The translations under genes and the position numbers were made by a program. The notes beneath the pieces are model-generated. The model did not search any database and had not been told where the DNA came from. It saw only the letters and a list, made by a program, of their open reading frames with translations. This document shows positions 1 through 6,515 of a stretch of 7,702 nt of DNA, in pieces. Origin of the DNA: Rickettsiaceae bacterium (GTDB taxonomy: Bacteria; Pseudomonadota; Alphaproteobacteria; Rickettsiales; Rickettsiaceae); NCBI GenBank assembly GCA_022702085.1, contig JAKONF010000085.1:1-7702 (forward strand). The letters run 5' to 3'. How positions within the stretch are numbered: the first letter of the stretch is position 1; each line of letters begins with the position of its first letter.

Positions 1-443
1 TAGATGCAGCAACAGTTCAAGTAACGGTTCCATCTTACCGCAGAAACGATATGATTGAGTTCATAGCTGAAATTGAGCGTCTTAGCGTTCAACCTGATTA
101 TAAAGCTAAGATTGTTATTAATGAAGCGACTGGTACGATAGTGATTGGTGATAAAGTACATATAAGACCTGTAGCTATCGCGCAGGGTAACTTAGTGGTA
201 AATGTAGGGCAATTAAGCTATGATAAATTCAGTCCAACTACTTCTGATGCCAAGCAAGATCTAATCAACAAATTTGTTAATGAACGCCGCGGCAGGTCCG
301 TACATGAAATGAATGAAGGAGCAACGCTGAGTGAGGTAGTAGCAGGGTTAAACAAACTTGGCGTTTGGCCTCGCGACATAATCAATATTCTTCACAACAT
401 GAAGTCTGTGGGTGCCCTTGATGCTGTAATTGAGGTTAGATAA
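1..443 (+). CDS. flgI: Flagellar P-ring protein FlgI, C-terminal part (5' end outside window)
   Basis: FlgI forms the P-ring, the periplasmic bushing around the flagellar rod in the peptidoglycan layer of Gram-negative bacteria. The frame is already open at base 3, before the first ATG at 51, so that ATG is internal and the gene continues upstream; about 146 C-terminal residues are visible. They carry family hallmarks: DAATVQVTVPSYRRND, then KAKIVINEATGTIVIGDKV, then IRPVAIAQGNLVV, and a C-terminal block with LSEVVAGLNKLGVWPRDII and GALDAVIEVR. This matches the conserved pattern of a VINE-TGTIVIG strand followed by the LN-LGV-PRD-I-IL helix and the GAL-A-LEV ending. The stop is TAA at 441-443, and the next gene starts 5 nt later, so they are almost certainly cotranscribed. 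The visible part looks intact. Identification is firm; the N-terminal half and signal peptide cannot be judged. Confidence 0.95.
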   Translation, partial: DAATVQVTVPSYRRNDMIEFIAEIERLSVQPDYKAKIVINEATGTIVIGDKVHIRPVAIAQGNLVVNVGQLSYDKFSPTTSDAKQDLINKFVNERRGRSVHEMNEGATLSEVVAGLNKLGVWPRDIINILHNMKSVGALDAVIEVR

Positions 444-448
444 ATGGT

Positions 449-994
449 ATGCCATATAGCAACAATTTGGGTAATTCTTCGATATCACCATCTTTAATCA
501 CTAATCGCTTCAAAGAAGCAACTCCTTCAAAAAAAGAAGATACTAAATCTGAAAAAGGTGAATTTGCCAAAACTTTAGCTAAAGTTAACAAGTCTAAAGC
601 TTTAGAAGCTACAAATAAAGTAATCAATAATCCAAATCATATTAGCTCTGATTCTAACAATGAGCTGAATAAAGGCGCAGAGATCTTGAAAGGTATAGAG
701 ATCTTGGAAAACAATTCGCATAAAAGTGGCACGAATTTTGCTTCAAGTAAAACAAGCAAAGAAAACGAGCTTGTACAACTGAGTCAAGAATTTGAGAAAA
801 CTATGTTTAAATCATTATGGAATTCTGCTTTCAACGCTAATGAAATAAATGACCCAGAATTTGCAGGAGGATTTGGTGAGCAACTGATGAAAACTGAGCT
901 TGTCAATGCATGGGTTGAAGCTTCATATAAACCAGGCGCATTGCACGAACAAATATATAATCAACTGAAAACTTCTGCTGAGACAAAAAAGTAA
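449..994 (+). CDS. flgJ: FlgJ-type flagellar rod-binding protein without muramidase domain
   Basis: Likely rod-capping or rod-binding protein that helps rod assembly in the periplasm. Of 181 residues, the C-terminal part (about 106-173) fits the Rod-binding domain: ELVQLSQEFEKTMFKSLWNS, then GGFGEQLMKTELVNAWVE, then PGALHEQIYNQL. This parallels the family pattern of an EFE--F---M helix, a GG-----ML--E-A helix and a final MI--QL. Residues 1-105 are rich in Ser, Asn and Lys with no recognisable domain, and are probably a disordered linker. The peptidoglycan hydrolase domain of enterobacterial FlgJ is absent, as is common in alphaproteobacteria. ATG 449 is the first start in this frame after the TAG at 437; GAGG at 432-435 lies 13 nt upstream, a rather long spacing, so initiation may depend on coupling with flgI. 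A short in-linker duplication is listed separately. Family assignment is good, supported by the position after flgI. Confidence 0.8.
   Translation: MPYSNNLGNSSISPSLITNRFKEATPSKKEDTKSEKGEFAKTLAKVNKSKALEATNKVINNPNHISSDSNNELNKGAEILKGIEILENNSHKSGTNFASSKTSKENELVQLSQEFEKTMFKSLWNSAFNANEINDPEFAGGFGEQLMKTELVNAWVEASYKPGALHEQIYNQLKTSAETKK
679..706 (+). repeat. Short direct repeat in the flgJ linker
   Basis: AGAGATCTTG occurs at 679-688 and again at 697-706, an 18-nt period that keeps the reading frame. The encoded stretch GAEILKGIEILEN shows two copies of a six-residue (G/I)-E-I-L unit. It lies in the low-complexity linker of the rod-binding protein, so it is probably a small in-frame slippage duplication with no separate function. 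Confidence 0.5.
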
Positions 995-997
995 GTT

Positions 998-1453
998 ATG
1001 AGCAAACAAAATATCAATGACTTAGGCAAAACTTTTTTAACAAAATTGAATTTTGTGATTCGTTTAATCGACAAGGAAAATAAATTACTAACGGCCTCAA
1101 ACTCAATGGAAGGTCTTGATAATTTTACTGAGAAGCAAAAACTACTTGACGATTTGTTTTTGATTAGCTCTAAAATTCAGCAAGAAAAAGATACTAATCC
1201 TGATTGGGAAAAAAATGAAAAGTTATTTAATGAGATTGGTAATAAATTTAGAAAATTAGAACAACTTTTAGAGCAAAGTGAAATTTTGTGGCAAAGCACT
1301 ATGATTGTAAATGAGCAATTATTTGATATTTACAAAAAAGTAAAATTAAACCAAACTATAAATAAATACGGTTATAATAAAAAAGGTGAAATTGCAGCTC
1401 TTAAAAATATAGAAAAAATTATGCCTGCAATCAGTCTTAATGATAAAGTTTAA
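998..1453 (+). CDS. flgN: FlgN-like flagellar export chaperone (putative)
   Basis: Probable cytoplasmic chaperone for the hook-associated proteins FlgK and FlgL, holding them for the flagellar type III export apparatus. The 151-residue product is charged, rich in Lys, Glu, Leu and Asn, and apparently all helical: a helix around 8-30 containing LIDKENKLLTAS, then long heptad-like segments around 40-120 (KLFNEIGNKFRKLEQLLEQS), as expected of the FlgN four-helix fold. It has no signal peptide or membrane segment. The C-terminus KYGYNKKGEI followed by PAISLND resembles the YG--G tail and final Leu/Asn stretch of many FlgN proteins. It starts 3 nt after the rod-binding gene and ends 19 nt before flgK, the usual place for this chaperone. 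No strong Shine-Dalgarno precedes ATG 998, suggesting translational coupling. FlgN sequences diverge quickly, so the call rests on size, helical character and position as much as on residues. Confidence 0.62.
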   Translation: MSKQNINDLGKTFLTKLNFVIRLIDKENKLLTASNSMEGLDNFTEKQKLLDDLFLISSKIQQEKDTNPDWEKNEKLFNEIGNKFRKLEQLLEQSEILWQSTMIVNEQLFDIYKKVKLNQTINKYGYNKKGEIAALKNIEKIMPAISLNDKV

Positions 1454-1460
1454 AAAATAT

Positions 1461-1466
1461 AGGTGA
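1461..1466 (+). promoter_or_regulatory. Ribosome binding site of flgK
   Basis: AGGTGA lies 6 nt before ATG 1473, after an A-rich spacer following the flgN-like stop. It is the clearest Shine-Dalgarno in the flagellar block and fixes this start, which matters because the FlgK N-terminus is atypical. Confidence 0.7.
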
Positions 1467-1472
1467 TATAAA

Positions 1473-4307
1473 ATGGGATTAAGTAGAGATTTACTAACCA
1501 GTATCCAAAATGATATAAAGAGCACTAATACTAGTCGGACCAATTCTTCTAGGATTAATGTTCCAGGAGCTCATAGAATAGACTCAATCTATATAGATAA
1601 TCATGCCAATGGCCATTCTTTAGGAGTAATAAGTAAAGAAAGGCGCGCTGAAGATGAATATTTAAGCCGTCTTATCAGATCTAATATCACTGGTTATAAC
1701 AAAGCTGATAATACATCAAAAATATTACTAGATCTACAATCTGTATTAAGCGATCCTAGTGATCCTACTAAATCTAAGCTAGTTGTGGCTATTAATGATT
1801 TTTTTAGTAAAGCAATTCCTCTGACTAATAATCATGATATATCTTCAGTACAAAATTTTATCACTCAAGGAGTTGATTTAGCAAATACACTTTCAGTTGC
1901 TAAAAATAAAATCAATCAACTAAGATACAATGCAGATCAAGATTTAAGTTCCTCTCTGCAAGATGCAAATAAAATTATCAAACAAATTTACGATTTAAAT
2001 CAAGTTTTGGTTAAAAGTCCAAATCCATCACTACAACTTTTAGATGATCGAGATAAATTACTTAATGACCTTGCTGAGCAATTTTCTATTAAAGTTAGTT
2101 TTGGTAATAATGGTATGGCTTTGGTAGCTACCGAGATTGGTGGTACTAGTATTATAGGACGTAATCAATATGCTAAGTTCAGTTACTTAGGCTTATCTTC
2201 TCAAGAGCAATTGATAAATGGCGCTGAAATAAGTCCTGTTGTATTAAATTATACTGATCAAAAAGGTAGAAATTACAGCACAAATATCAGCGTTATTGAT
2301 GGTATTAACAACAACAATACATATAAATTACAAGGCGGTAAAATTGCCAGTTGCGCTGAACTTAGAGACGTCATTTTGCCTAACTCACTAGCTGCTGTTG
2401 ATAGTTTTTCTAAGCTGGTCGTTGATAATATAAATGCTTTGCATAATAATGCCTCACCATATCCACCAAAAACTAGTTACACTAGCTCAAATAAAGTTAG
2501 TTTAGCTGACAGTAATTTATGGAATGGAACAACGACCATAAGTATGGTAGATGCAAATGGTAGAGCAGTAAATGGTAGCTCAGGGCCGTTTAAACCAATA
2601 ACTATAAATTTAGCAGAGATTGCAAATAGATCAAATAATGGCTTAACTAAAGTCCAGGACATTATTACCGAAATAAATTCTTTTTTGAATTATGGTCCAC
2701 CTGCGCAAAGAATAAGCTTAGGAGAATTCCCAAGCATAGATTCTGCAGGTAATACAACTAATAAATACTTATTAAACGATATCAAATTAGCTGGGAAGTC
2801 TGATATTGAACAAGGCAATTTTACTTTCGATTTAGATTTGGACGGAAGTAACTTCTTTGGCAGTAAAATTGAGATTTTGGACGTTCAAACAGATGACGCT
2901 GGTGTGAATGTTACTTCAATTCCTACTGATCAATTACCTACTCAGTTTAATTTAGAAAAAAATGCTCATCTACGCACTCATCAGCCTATAACTATAAATG
3001 GCTTAACAGCAGGTATCATCAAAAATGTAAATATTAAAGTCAGAGTAATTGGCGATAACGGCGTGACCCAAGAAGGTATTGTCAACTTTAAAATCGATCC
3101 TAATCAAACTGACATGTTAAATAAAAGAATTACTGGATCTTTACCTGTGCCAGCAATTACTGGTAATAAATTTGTCAATAATGGTCCTACCCATTCTTCA
3201 ATAGCTAGGGCTAAACTCGTTGATGACAATGGCGTAGAGATCGGTCAAGATAGCATTTATACTAAAGGTAGATTAGTTATTGAATCTGTCAACAATCAAT
3301 ATGGTCTTGTTATAAGCAATGACTCTAGTGCTGAACTAGGTAGTAACTTACAAGGAATCACAGCTTCTAACTACGGCTTTACTCAATTTTTTGGTTTAAA
3401 TAACTTTTTTGAGTATGACAATACTTCCCAAAAAAATATTGCTGTTAGATCAGACATTGCAAATGACGTAAGCAAATTATCAATTGCCGTGCCAAGCAAT
3501 GATAATGGAGTACGTAGTACTGTCAAAGTTGGCAATACTCAAGCCACAGGCACATTAAATTTTACTAATATCAACCCAGGTGGAGATTTTGCAACTAATG
3601 ATACAATTGTTATTAATGGCGTAACTTTAACCTTTTCTAATACTGATGGCCCACTTAACGTTCTATTGGGTGGAAATATGGCAATTAGTTTAGATAATTT
3701 GGTTAGTAAGATAAATAGTACTAATTCTTTAAAATCGGTGATTTCTGCAACGCGTGGGGGTGGAGATGATATCACCTTGACCGCAATTAAACCAGGCACT
3801 AGTGGTAATAATATTGCCGTTGCTGCAAATTTAAATGCTGCCGGTGATGTTACAGTTGGTTTTAATAGTGCTACAGCTGGACTAATCTTAAATCCTTCAA
3901 ATTTAACAGGTGGCGGAGATAGAGATGAATCGATTATAACTTATGGACAATCTATCGGTAGAAGTTCAACAGAATTTTTTGAAGCACTGGCTAATTTGAA
4001 CGATAAGGTATTGCTCATTAATGCCGCAGGTACCATTCCTGCCACTAACGGTACCTTGCACAACTACGCGTCTACAGTTGGTAGTTTTTTAGCTAATCAA
4101 ACTAACGATGCACTCACTAGTAAAACTACTAAGCAAACTATTTTACAAAAGCTAACCATAGAGCTTAAAGAAAAAACTGGTATAGATGATGATCAAGAAT
4201 ATTTGAAATCAATGGAACTTTATCAATCATTATCTGCAAAATATCGAGCATTAGGCATCCAGCAGAGACTTTTTGACTTATCGATGGAAATATTTAGTAG
4301 ATTTTAG
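1473..4307 (+). CDS. flgK: Flagellar hook-associated protein 1 FlgK, enlarged and divergent
   Basis: FlgK is the first of the two junction proteins joining hook to filament and is exported through the flagellar secretion channel. At 944 residues it is far longer than the roughly 550 of enteric FlgK. It begins MGLSRDLLTSIQND, in register with the family MGLSS-L---LSG start, but the SNNIANANTPGYSR signature is reduced to SRINVPGAHR. Residues about 30-220 keep the FlgK core: ITQGVDLANTLS, a helical segment, INQ-type IIKQIYDLNQVL and LQLLDDRDKLLNDLAEQF near 189-205. The middle (about 220-680) is beta-rich, Asn/Ser/Thr/Gly-rich surface material. Residues about 690-805 form a flagellin-like insert (DTIVINGVTLTF, SLDNLVSKINST, ITLTAIKPGTSGNNIAV). 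The C-terminus GIDDDQEYLKSMELYQSL through LFDLSMEIFSRF matches the FlgK/FlgE D0 helix, where the usual VS-DEE--NL becomes GIDDDQEYL. The start is supported by AGGTGA. flgL follows 51 nt later. Identity is strong from both ends and context. Confidence 0.9.
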   Translation: MGLSRDLLTSIQNDIKSTNTSRTNSSRINVPGAHRIDSIYIDNHANGHSLGVISKERRAEDEYLSRLIRSNITGYNKADNTSKILLDLQSVLSDPSDPTKSKLVVAINDFFSKAIPLTNNHDISSVQNFITQGVDLANTLSVAKNKINQLRYNADQDLSSSLQDANKIIKQIYDLNQVLVKSPNPSLQLLDDRDKLLNDLAEQFSIKVSFGNNGMALVATEIGGTSIIGRNQYAKFSYLGLSSQEQLINGAEISPVVLNYTDQKGRNYSTNISVIDGINNNNTYKLQGGKIASCAELRDVILPNSLAAVDSFSKLVVDNINALHNNASPYPPKTSYTSSNKVSLADSNLWNGTTTISMVDANGRAVNGSSGPFKPITINLAEIANRSNNGLTKVQDIITEINSFLNYGPPAQRISLGEFPSIDSAGNTTNKYLLNDIKLAGKSDIEQGNFTFDLDLDGSNFFGSKIEILDVQTDDAGVNVTSIPTDQLPTQFNLEKNAHLRTHQPITINGLTAGIIKNVNIKVRVIGDNGVTQEGIVNFKIDPNQTDMLNKRITGSLPVPAITGNKFVNNGPTHSSIARAKLVDDNGVEIGQDSIYTKGRLVIESVNNQYGLVISNDSSAELGSNLQGITASNYGFTQFFGLNNFFEYDNTSQKNIAVRSDIANDVSKLSIAVPSNDNGVRSTVKVGNTQATGTLNFTNINPGGDFATNDTIVINGVTLTFSNTDGPLNVLLGGNMAISLDNLVSKINSTNSLKSVISATRGGGDDITLTAIKPGTSGNNIAVAANLNAAGDVTVGFNSATAGLILNPSNLTGGGDRDESIITYGQSIGRSSTEFFEALANLNDKVLLINAAGTIPATNGTLHNYASTVGSFLANQTNDALTSKTTKQTILQKLTIELKEKTGIDDDQEYLKSMELYQSLSAKYRALGIQQRLFDLSMEIFSRF

Positions 4308-4358
4308 CTAGAGAATTTTTGATATATTAACGAAATATTTAAACAGAGAAGTAATGAT

Positions 4359-5246
4359 ATGACAGTAACTAAAGACGCACTATACTACCCAAGTAGCACT
4401 AGCACAATCAGATTTAAAGAAGCTAATAGACAAGTTAAAATAGCAGCAGATAATATCCAAGATCCATCAAAATTCAAGTCTCTTGATGAATTAGCAGCTT
4501 CAGGCACTAAAACAGAATTTGATAATTTGGTTCGTGAGCGAAAAAATTTACATTCCTATATTCAAACTGCTGAAGGCGCCAAATCAGTTTTGGATAATGA
4601 ATGCTCTGCTTTACATGAATTCAGAAATATGATTGATGATTTTAGAAGCGATACAGCTTATGTCGTATTTGGCAACGATGCTATACAGCCTGCAGCAGAT
4701 TTCTTGACAAAACTACAAAATTTGTTAAATAGCACTAATTCTCAAGGAAGATTTATATTTGGTGGTAAGAATCAAGATATTGCCCCTTGTGGTGATTTAG
4801 GGATTTCTAATCTTGACGTAAATGGTAAACCCATTGCAAATTATACAACTGCTACGCCAGATCCTAAAACTATAAAAATCTCTGATATTCAAACAATTAT
4901 TACTGGCATTGATGCTTCTAATCCTATTTTTGTCAATGCAATTGGCGCTGTAAACGCGTATAAAATTGGCGATAAAAATGCAGTAGATAAGTATCTCAAT
5001 GTAGCTACAGAACTGCTATATAACGCACTTGGTACAAAAGAAAGAGCATTAGAAACAGTAGATAATTCAATAGAAGCTAATAAAACTAGAATAAAAAACA
5101 ACGAAATATCTGTCCAAGAACGATTCACATTAGATGGAGTTGATAGCAGAATAAAATTTAGTTTAGCTAAGCAGAATTTGGAACAGTATTACTATTTAGC
5201 GTCGGCAATTCAACAGTTGAAGCGCTCAGCTTTAGCAAATTTTTGA
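4359..5246 (+). CDS. flgL: Flagellar hook-associated protein 3 FlgL
   Basis: FlgL is the second hook-filament junction protein and the platform on which flagellin assembles; it belongs to the flagellin superfamily. The 295-residue length is usual. The strongest signature is LLNSTNSQGRFIFGGKN (122-138), equivalent to the family LN---NGRYLFGG. The N-terminal helix (about 15-100) corresponds to the flagellin D0/D1 region, with DNIQDPSKFKSLDELAAS in place of the usual STGKR---PSDDP, then AEGAKSVLDNECSALHEFRNMID as the D1 helix. The C-terminus, KFSLAKQNLEQYYYLASAI then QQLKRSALANF, resembles the returning D1/D0 helix (AL-ASY---AKI-QLSL--YL). Charged, aromatic-rich changes in both ends make it divergent. 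ATG 4359 is preceded by AGAGAAG at 4345-4351 (7 nt spacing); another ATG at 4354 is followed at once by TGA. No signal peptide, as expected of a substrate of the flagellar export route. Confidence 0.9.
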   Translation: MTVTKDALYYPSSTSTIRFKEANRQVKIAADNIQDPSKFKSLDELAASGTKTEFDNLVRERKNLHSYIQTAEGAKSVLDNECSALHEFRNMIDDFRSDTAYVVFGNDAIQPAADFLTKLQNLLNSTNSQGRFIFGGKNQDIAPCGDLGISNLDVNGKPIANYTTATPDPKTIKISDIQTIITGIDASNPIFVNAIGAVNAYKIGDKNAVDKYLNVATELLYNALGTKERALETVDNSIEANKTRIKNNEISVQERFTLDGVDSRIKFSLAKQNLEQYYYLASAIQQLKRSALANF

Positions 5247-5265
5247 TTAAATTTATTTCAATTTT

Positions 5266-5343
5266 TAAGTTTGAGCTTTGTTTTTGAGAATTATGTTTAT
5301 AAATAAAATATGATTACTTCTCACCAAAAAAAGCTCAAATTTA
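5266..5343 (+). repeat. 14-bp inverted repeat enclosing the cca-family start codon
   Basis: Arm 5266-5279 (TAAGTTTGAGCTTT) pairs with 5330-5343 (AAAGCTCAAATTTA) over 14 positions, 13 Watson-Crick and one G-U. The inner ten bases are a perfect match with a GAGC/GCTC core. The 50-nt loop holds the spacer and ATG 5310; the 3' arm is inside codons 7-12 of the gene. If transcribed from upstream, the mRNA could fold around the start region. AT-rich DNA gives such repeats by chance, so function is uncertain. Confidence 0.45.
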
Positions 5344-6515
5344 GCGCCAAACACTCAAATCAAATTTTTGTAACTCTTAGTCAGCCTGGTCATAGTTCAA
5401 GATTTATCGGTGGTTGCGTTCGTGATTGTTTAATTAATAAAACAACCTTTGATTATGATATTGCCACTACTTTAAAGCCAGAAGAAGTGACTTATCTACT
5501 GGCTAAAGAACATATTCGAGTAATTCCAACTGGTATAAAATTCGGTACCGTTACAGCTTTAATACAAGATGAAAAATTTGAAATCACAACTTTAAGAAAA
5601 GAAATTAACTATAAAGGTAGGTTTCCTGAAGTGGTTTTTACCAGTGATTTTGAATTAGATGCAAGTAGAAGAGATTTTACGATCAATGCTTTGAGCTATT
5701 GCCCACACGAAGAAATTCTTTATGATTATTTCGGGGGCATGGAAGATTTACTTAAGCAAAAAATAGTATTTATCGGCAATCCTTATGATAGAATTAAGGA
5801 AGATCCTTTAAGGATCTTACGTTTTTTTCGTTTTTTTTGTTATTACGGTAGTAAAGATAGTATTGATCTAGAGGGGTCATCCGCTTGCATGGAACTAGGA
5901 GAGCTTTTGCATAGTTTATCCAAAGAAAGAATAATAGCTGAATTAAATAAAATAATTATCCATCCTGAAAACTATTCGACGCTCCTTTTAATGGATAAAT
6001 TGAGCATACTGAAGAAAGTTTTGCCTATTAATAATTTTAATGTTCAGGCTCTGCAAAACAGCCAAATCTACTCTCAAAAATTAGCAATTAGTCTTGAAAC
6101 TACAACTATATATGCGCTAATTTTTTATTATAATAGCGAGCTAAAACTATCTGATCTAATGAGATTAAAATTCTCTAAGAAGGATGCATCATCAATTATT
6201 AGATTTATATCATTTTTTCAAAGTCAAGATAAGTTGGATTGGAATTCGCTTAGATATCTATGGCTAGATGAAAAGTTTTTACAATTCGTCATTATTGCTT
6301 TGAGCGTTGGTAAACTCTATTTTGCTATTGCTAAACAATTTATATTAGAACATAATGCTAAAGAAATTCCAATCTTCCCACTTAATGGGAATGATTTATT
6401 GCATATAGAACAAGGCGCTATGCTCGGCAAACAGCTTGCTTACTTAAAACAATTATGGATAGATAGTGATTATACCCTATCCAAATCAGAACTGATAGAA
6501 TCTATTAAAAAATGA
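5310..6515 (+). CDS. cca: tRNA nucleotidyltransferase / poly(A) polymerase family protein (CCA-adding type)
   Basis: Class II nucleotidyltransferase, most likely adding or repairing the 3' CCA of tRNAs in the cytoplasm; poly(A) polymerase is the alternative in this family. Of 401 residues the N-terminal catalytic half is well preserved: FIGGCVRD (32-39, nucleotide-binding GG and VRD), the metal-binding carboxylates in DYD (48-50), FEITTLR (90-96, third acidic residue E91), RRDFTINAL (120-128) and IKEDPLRILRFFRF (162-175), the arginine-rich nucleobase-selecting motif. PTGIKFGTVTAL (73-84) is also typical. The C-terminal half (about 176-401) is helical and poorly conserved, as in alphaproteobacterial relatives, and the overall length is normal. 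ATG 5310 leaves about 30 residues before the first motif, as usual. No good Shine-Dalgarno is visible, and the start sits inside an inverted-repeat loop. The 3' end overlaps znuA by 4 nt. Catalytic residues look complete, so activity is expected; the CCA versus poly(A) choice is not resolved. Confidence 0.92.
   Translation: MITSHQKKLKFSAKHSNQIFVTLSQPGHSSRFIGGCVRDCLINKTTFDYDIATTLKPEEVTYLLAKEHIRVIPTGIKFGTVTALIQDEKFEITTLRKEINYKGRFPEVVFTSDFELDASRRDFTINALSYCPHEEILYDYFGGMEDLLKQKIVFIGNPYDRIKEDPLRILRFFRFFCYYGSKDSIDLEGSSACMELGELLHSLSKERIIAELNKIIIHPENYSTLLLMDKLSILKKVLPINNFNVQALQNSQIYSQKLAISLETTTIYALIFYYNSELKLSDLMRLKFSKKDASSIIRFISFFQSQDKLDWNSLRYLWLDEKFLQFVIIALSVGKLYFAIAKQFILEHNAKEIPIFPLNGNDLLHIEQGAMLGKQLAYLKQLWIDSDYTLSKSELIESIKK

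Noticed and set aside
444..497. ATG at 444 overlapping the flgI stop and better spaced from GAGG 432-435 than the flgJ start
   Set aside because: It gives only 17 codons in another frame before TAA; the rod-binding frame begins at ATG 449.
436..627. Minus-strand open frame across the flgI/flgJ junction
   Set aside because: It has no recognisable motif and lies opposite a plausible plus-strand gene; a by-product of AT-rich coding sequence.
2477..3799. Minus-strand open frames opposite flgK
   Set aside because: They are short, without motifs or ribosome sites, and mirror the low-complexity coding strand.
5271..5303. Possible promoter before the cca-family gene (TTGAGC with TATAAA)
   Set aside because: The spacing of 21 nt between the two hexamers is too long and no other pair fits; TATA-like hexamers are everywhere in this sequence.
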